Part shown: positions 23,080 through 24,607 of the stretch, one piece after another
Layout: each line of letters starts with the position of its first letter
Position numbering within the stretch: position 1 is the first letter of the stretch
Assembly: GCA_900766795.1 (NCBI GenBank)
Contig: CAAFWX010000225.1
Location: 1 to 24,607, forward strand
Source of the DNA: Oscillospiraceae bacterium
GTDB lineage: Bacteria; Bacillota_A; Clostridia; Oscillospirales; Ruminococcaceae
Direction: 5' to 3'
DNA: 24,607 nt
Notes under the pieces: generated by a model
Told to the model about the DNA's origin: nothing
The model's input: only the letters and a program-made list of their open reading frames with translations
The model's database searches: none
Position numbers and translations under genes: made by a program

Positions 23080-24110
23080 CCTTTGAGGAGATACTGGAGA
23101 GAATGCTGGAGCGCGTTCCCGAGGACATTGACAAGCGCGAGGGAAGCATAATCTACGACGCGCTTGCGCCCTGTGCGGCAGAGCTTGCGCGGATGTACGT
23201 TGAGCTTGAGCAGGCTCTTAACGAAAGCTTCGCGGACACAGCAAGCAGAGAATACCTTGTGCGCCGCGCGGCGGAGCGGGGGCTTGCGCCTTACCCTGCG
23301 ACAAAGGCGGTGCTTTCGGCGAGGTTCACGGGGGCGGCTGTTCCCGTTGGGGCGCGGTTTTCGCTTGACGGGCTGAACTACGCGGTTACGGCTCAGAACG
23401 TTGTAACCTGCGAAACGGCAGGCACCGAGGGCAACAAGCATTTCGGAGTTATGCTGCCTATTGATTTTGTGGATGGGCTTGAGTATGCGGAGATTACCGC
23501 GCTGCTTGTGCCGGGTGACGATGACGAGGAAACCGAGCACTTCCGAAAACGGTACACAGACAGTCTTAACTCGGCATCTTTCGGCGGCAACATCACCGAC
23601 TACAAGGAAAAAACGTCGGCGCTTGACGGCGTGGGAGGGGTTAAGGTTTATCCCGTCTGGAATGGCGGCGGGACGGTGAAGCTGGTTATAATCAGCAGCG
23701 AATATACCGCGCCCGCGTCCGAGCTTGTCGCTGCGGTTCAGCAGGCAATCGACCCCACGCAGGACGGGCGGGGTGTTGGTATTGCGCCGATAGGTCACAG
23801 GGTAACGGTTTCGGGTGTTAGTCAGCTTAACGTAAATATCGCCGCAGAAATCACATTCAAGGATGGCTGGGATTTCGAGGGCGCGAAGCCGTATATCGAA
23901 AAGGTGGTCGAGGACTACTTCGCGGCTTTGGCTAAGGAATGGACGGAAAACACCGAATTGACGGTGCGTATAAGCCGTATAGAAACCTGCATTCTCGGTT
24001 GTGAGGGGGTGCTTGATATCGCGTGCACAACGCTGAACGGTACGGCGCAAAACCTTGTCCTCGGCGCGGACGAAATACCTTTAAGGGGTGAAATATCATG
24101 TCTGACTTAA
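23076..24110 (+). CDS. Baseplate J-like protein (XkdT)
   Basis: 344 aa wedge protein. Features of the gpJ/XkdT family: MLERVPEDIDKREGSIIYDA, EQALNESFADTASREYLVRR, AERGLAPYPATKAVL, then VPGDDDEETEHFRKRYTDSL and the motif GNITDYKEKTSALDGVGGVK, VYPVWNGGGTVKLVI. Length is typical. It overlaps the downstream gene by 13 bases. Confidence 0.95.
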   Translation: MTFEEILERMLERVPEDIDKREGSIIYDALAPCAAELARMYVELEQALNESFADTASREYLVRRAAERGLAPYPATKAVLSARFTGAAVPVGARFSLDGLNYAVTAQNVVTCETAGTEGNKHFGVMLPIDFVDGLEYAEITALLVPGDDDEETEHFRKRYTDSLNSASFGGNITDYKEKTSALDGVGGVKVYPVWNGGGTVKLVIISSEYTAPASELVAAVQQAIDPTQDGRGVGIAPIGHRVTVSGVSQLNVNIAAEITFKDGWDFEGAKPYIEKVVEDYFAALAKEWTENTELTVRISRIETCILGCEGVLDIACTTLNGTAQNLVLGADEIPLRGEISCLT

Positions 24111-24607
24111 TCTCATATCTCCCGCCGCTTTTTGCAGAAGTCAAAGAGTTTCGCGAGATTTTCCGAACCGAGGACGTTGAGATAATCGCCTTGAAAAGCG
24201 AACTTGGCAGGATTGAAAATGATTGTTTCATTGAAACAATGACCGAGCGAGGCTGCGCACACTGGGAGAGCATGATGAAGATTACTCCCAAAGCGACTGA
24301 CACCTTGGCTCTTCGCAGGTTTCGCATACTGTCGAAACTGAACGAACAGCTTCCGTATACATATTACGGCTTGGTTCAACAGCTTACGGCACTTTGCGGT
24401 CAGAACGGTTTCAAAATCGAAGTAGACTATGACGGATATACGATAAACGCTGCGGTTTCGCTTATCGAGAAAGCGCGTTTTAACGAGGTTTTCGAGCTGC
24501 TAAAGCGAGTAGTTCCTGCAAACATGGTAATAGCGCTTACGCTTATGTACAACACTCACAGGAGTATTGCTTCAAGAACCCACGGGCAGCTTGCAAAGCG
24601 CACGCAC
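24098..24607 (+). CDS. XkdU-like tail protein (phage Mu gp48/DUF2313), 3' end cut
   Basis: 170 codons visible; the gene runs off the window. It starts LISYLPPLFAEVKEFREIFR with an early Pro-Pro turn, then IALKSELGRIENDCFIETMT and the Trp-containing HWESMMKI, and LALRRFRILSKLNEQLPYTY, all like Mu gp48/XkdU proteins, which complete the baseplate near the tail fibres. ATG 24098 follows AAGGGGTG. Fibre genes are expected to the right of the window. Confidence 0.88.
   Translation, partial: MSDLISYLPPLFAEVKEFREIFRTEDVEIIALKSELGRIENDCFIETMTERGCAHWESMMKITPKATDTLALRRFRILSKLNEQLPYTYYGLVQQLTALCGQNGFKIEVDYDGYTINAAVSLIEKARFNEVFELLKRVVPANMVIALTLMYNTHRSIASRTHGQLAKRTH

Noticed and set aside
22863..24050. 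395-aa minus-strand ORF
   Set aside because: Shadow of the baseplate J and XkdS genes. Arg/Cys/His-rich composition and no SD or neighbours on that strand.

Overview
The window is one continuous, plus-strand segment of a tailed-phage genome, most likely a prophage or temperate phage of a gut-type Clostridia host. The Firmicutes assignment rests on strong AGGAGG-type ribosome binding sites, frequent GTG/TTG starts, sigma-A promoters of the form TTGACA-N17-TATAAT, and tail genes in the order of the Bacillus PBSX xkd operon. The sheath gene makes it a contractile-tail (myovirus-type) particle. No integrase, repressor, holin or lysin lies inside the window, so lysogeny is inferred. Both ends cut genes: DNA polymerase on the left, an XkdU-like tail gene on the right.

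Replication region (1-6625): the end of a family A DNA polymerase, a VapE-type primase-helicase, a 341-base gap packed with GTATACATTCT-type repeats next to an AT-rich tract (a probable replication origin), a VRR-NUC nuclease, a SNF2 helicase, a small unknown protein and a DUF1492-like sigma/ArpU-type late regulator.

Late control (6617-6769): four CCTACA repeats spaced 10-11 bases apart lie directly upstream of a near-consensus extended -10 promoter. A terminator-like hairpin follows in the untranslated leader ahead of the terminase genes.

Packaging and head (6769-14884): TerS, TerL, SPP1-type portal, a MuF head protein with an AT-rich C-terminal extension, a small acidic gene, a terminator, a CAT-anticodon tRNA, a second terminator, scaffold, major capsid, and connector/completion proteins.

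Tail (14874-24607): tail terminator, YqzN/YkzM-like protein, sheath, tube, tail assembly chaperone with a -1 frameshift, an inserted two-TM membrane-protein cassette, tape measure, LysM baseplate protein, and XkdQ/R/S/T/U-like baseplate proteins.

The most interesting structure is the MuF cassette. The MuF protein carries an apparent toxin-like C-terminal domain, and the next gene looks like its immunity protein. A perfect 12/12 promoter (TTGACA-N17-TATAAT with TGN) lies inside the toxin gene, downstream of its last Met codon, so it can make the putative immunity protein without the toxin. The cassette ends in a terminator. A second promoter-gene-terminator cassette, the membrane protein at 17816-18675, has the same layout and may act in superinfection exclusion or lysogenic conversion.
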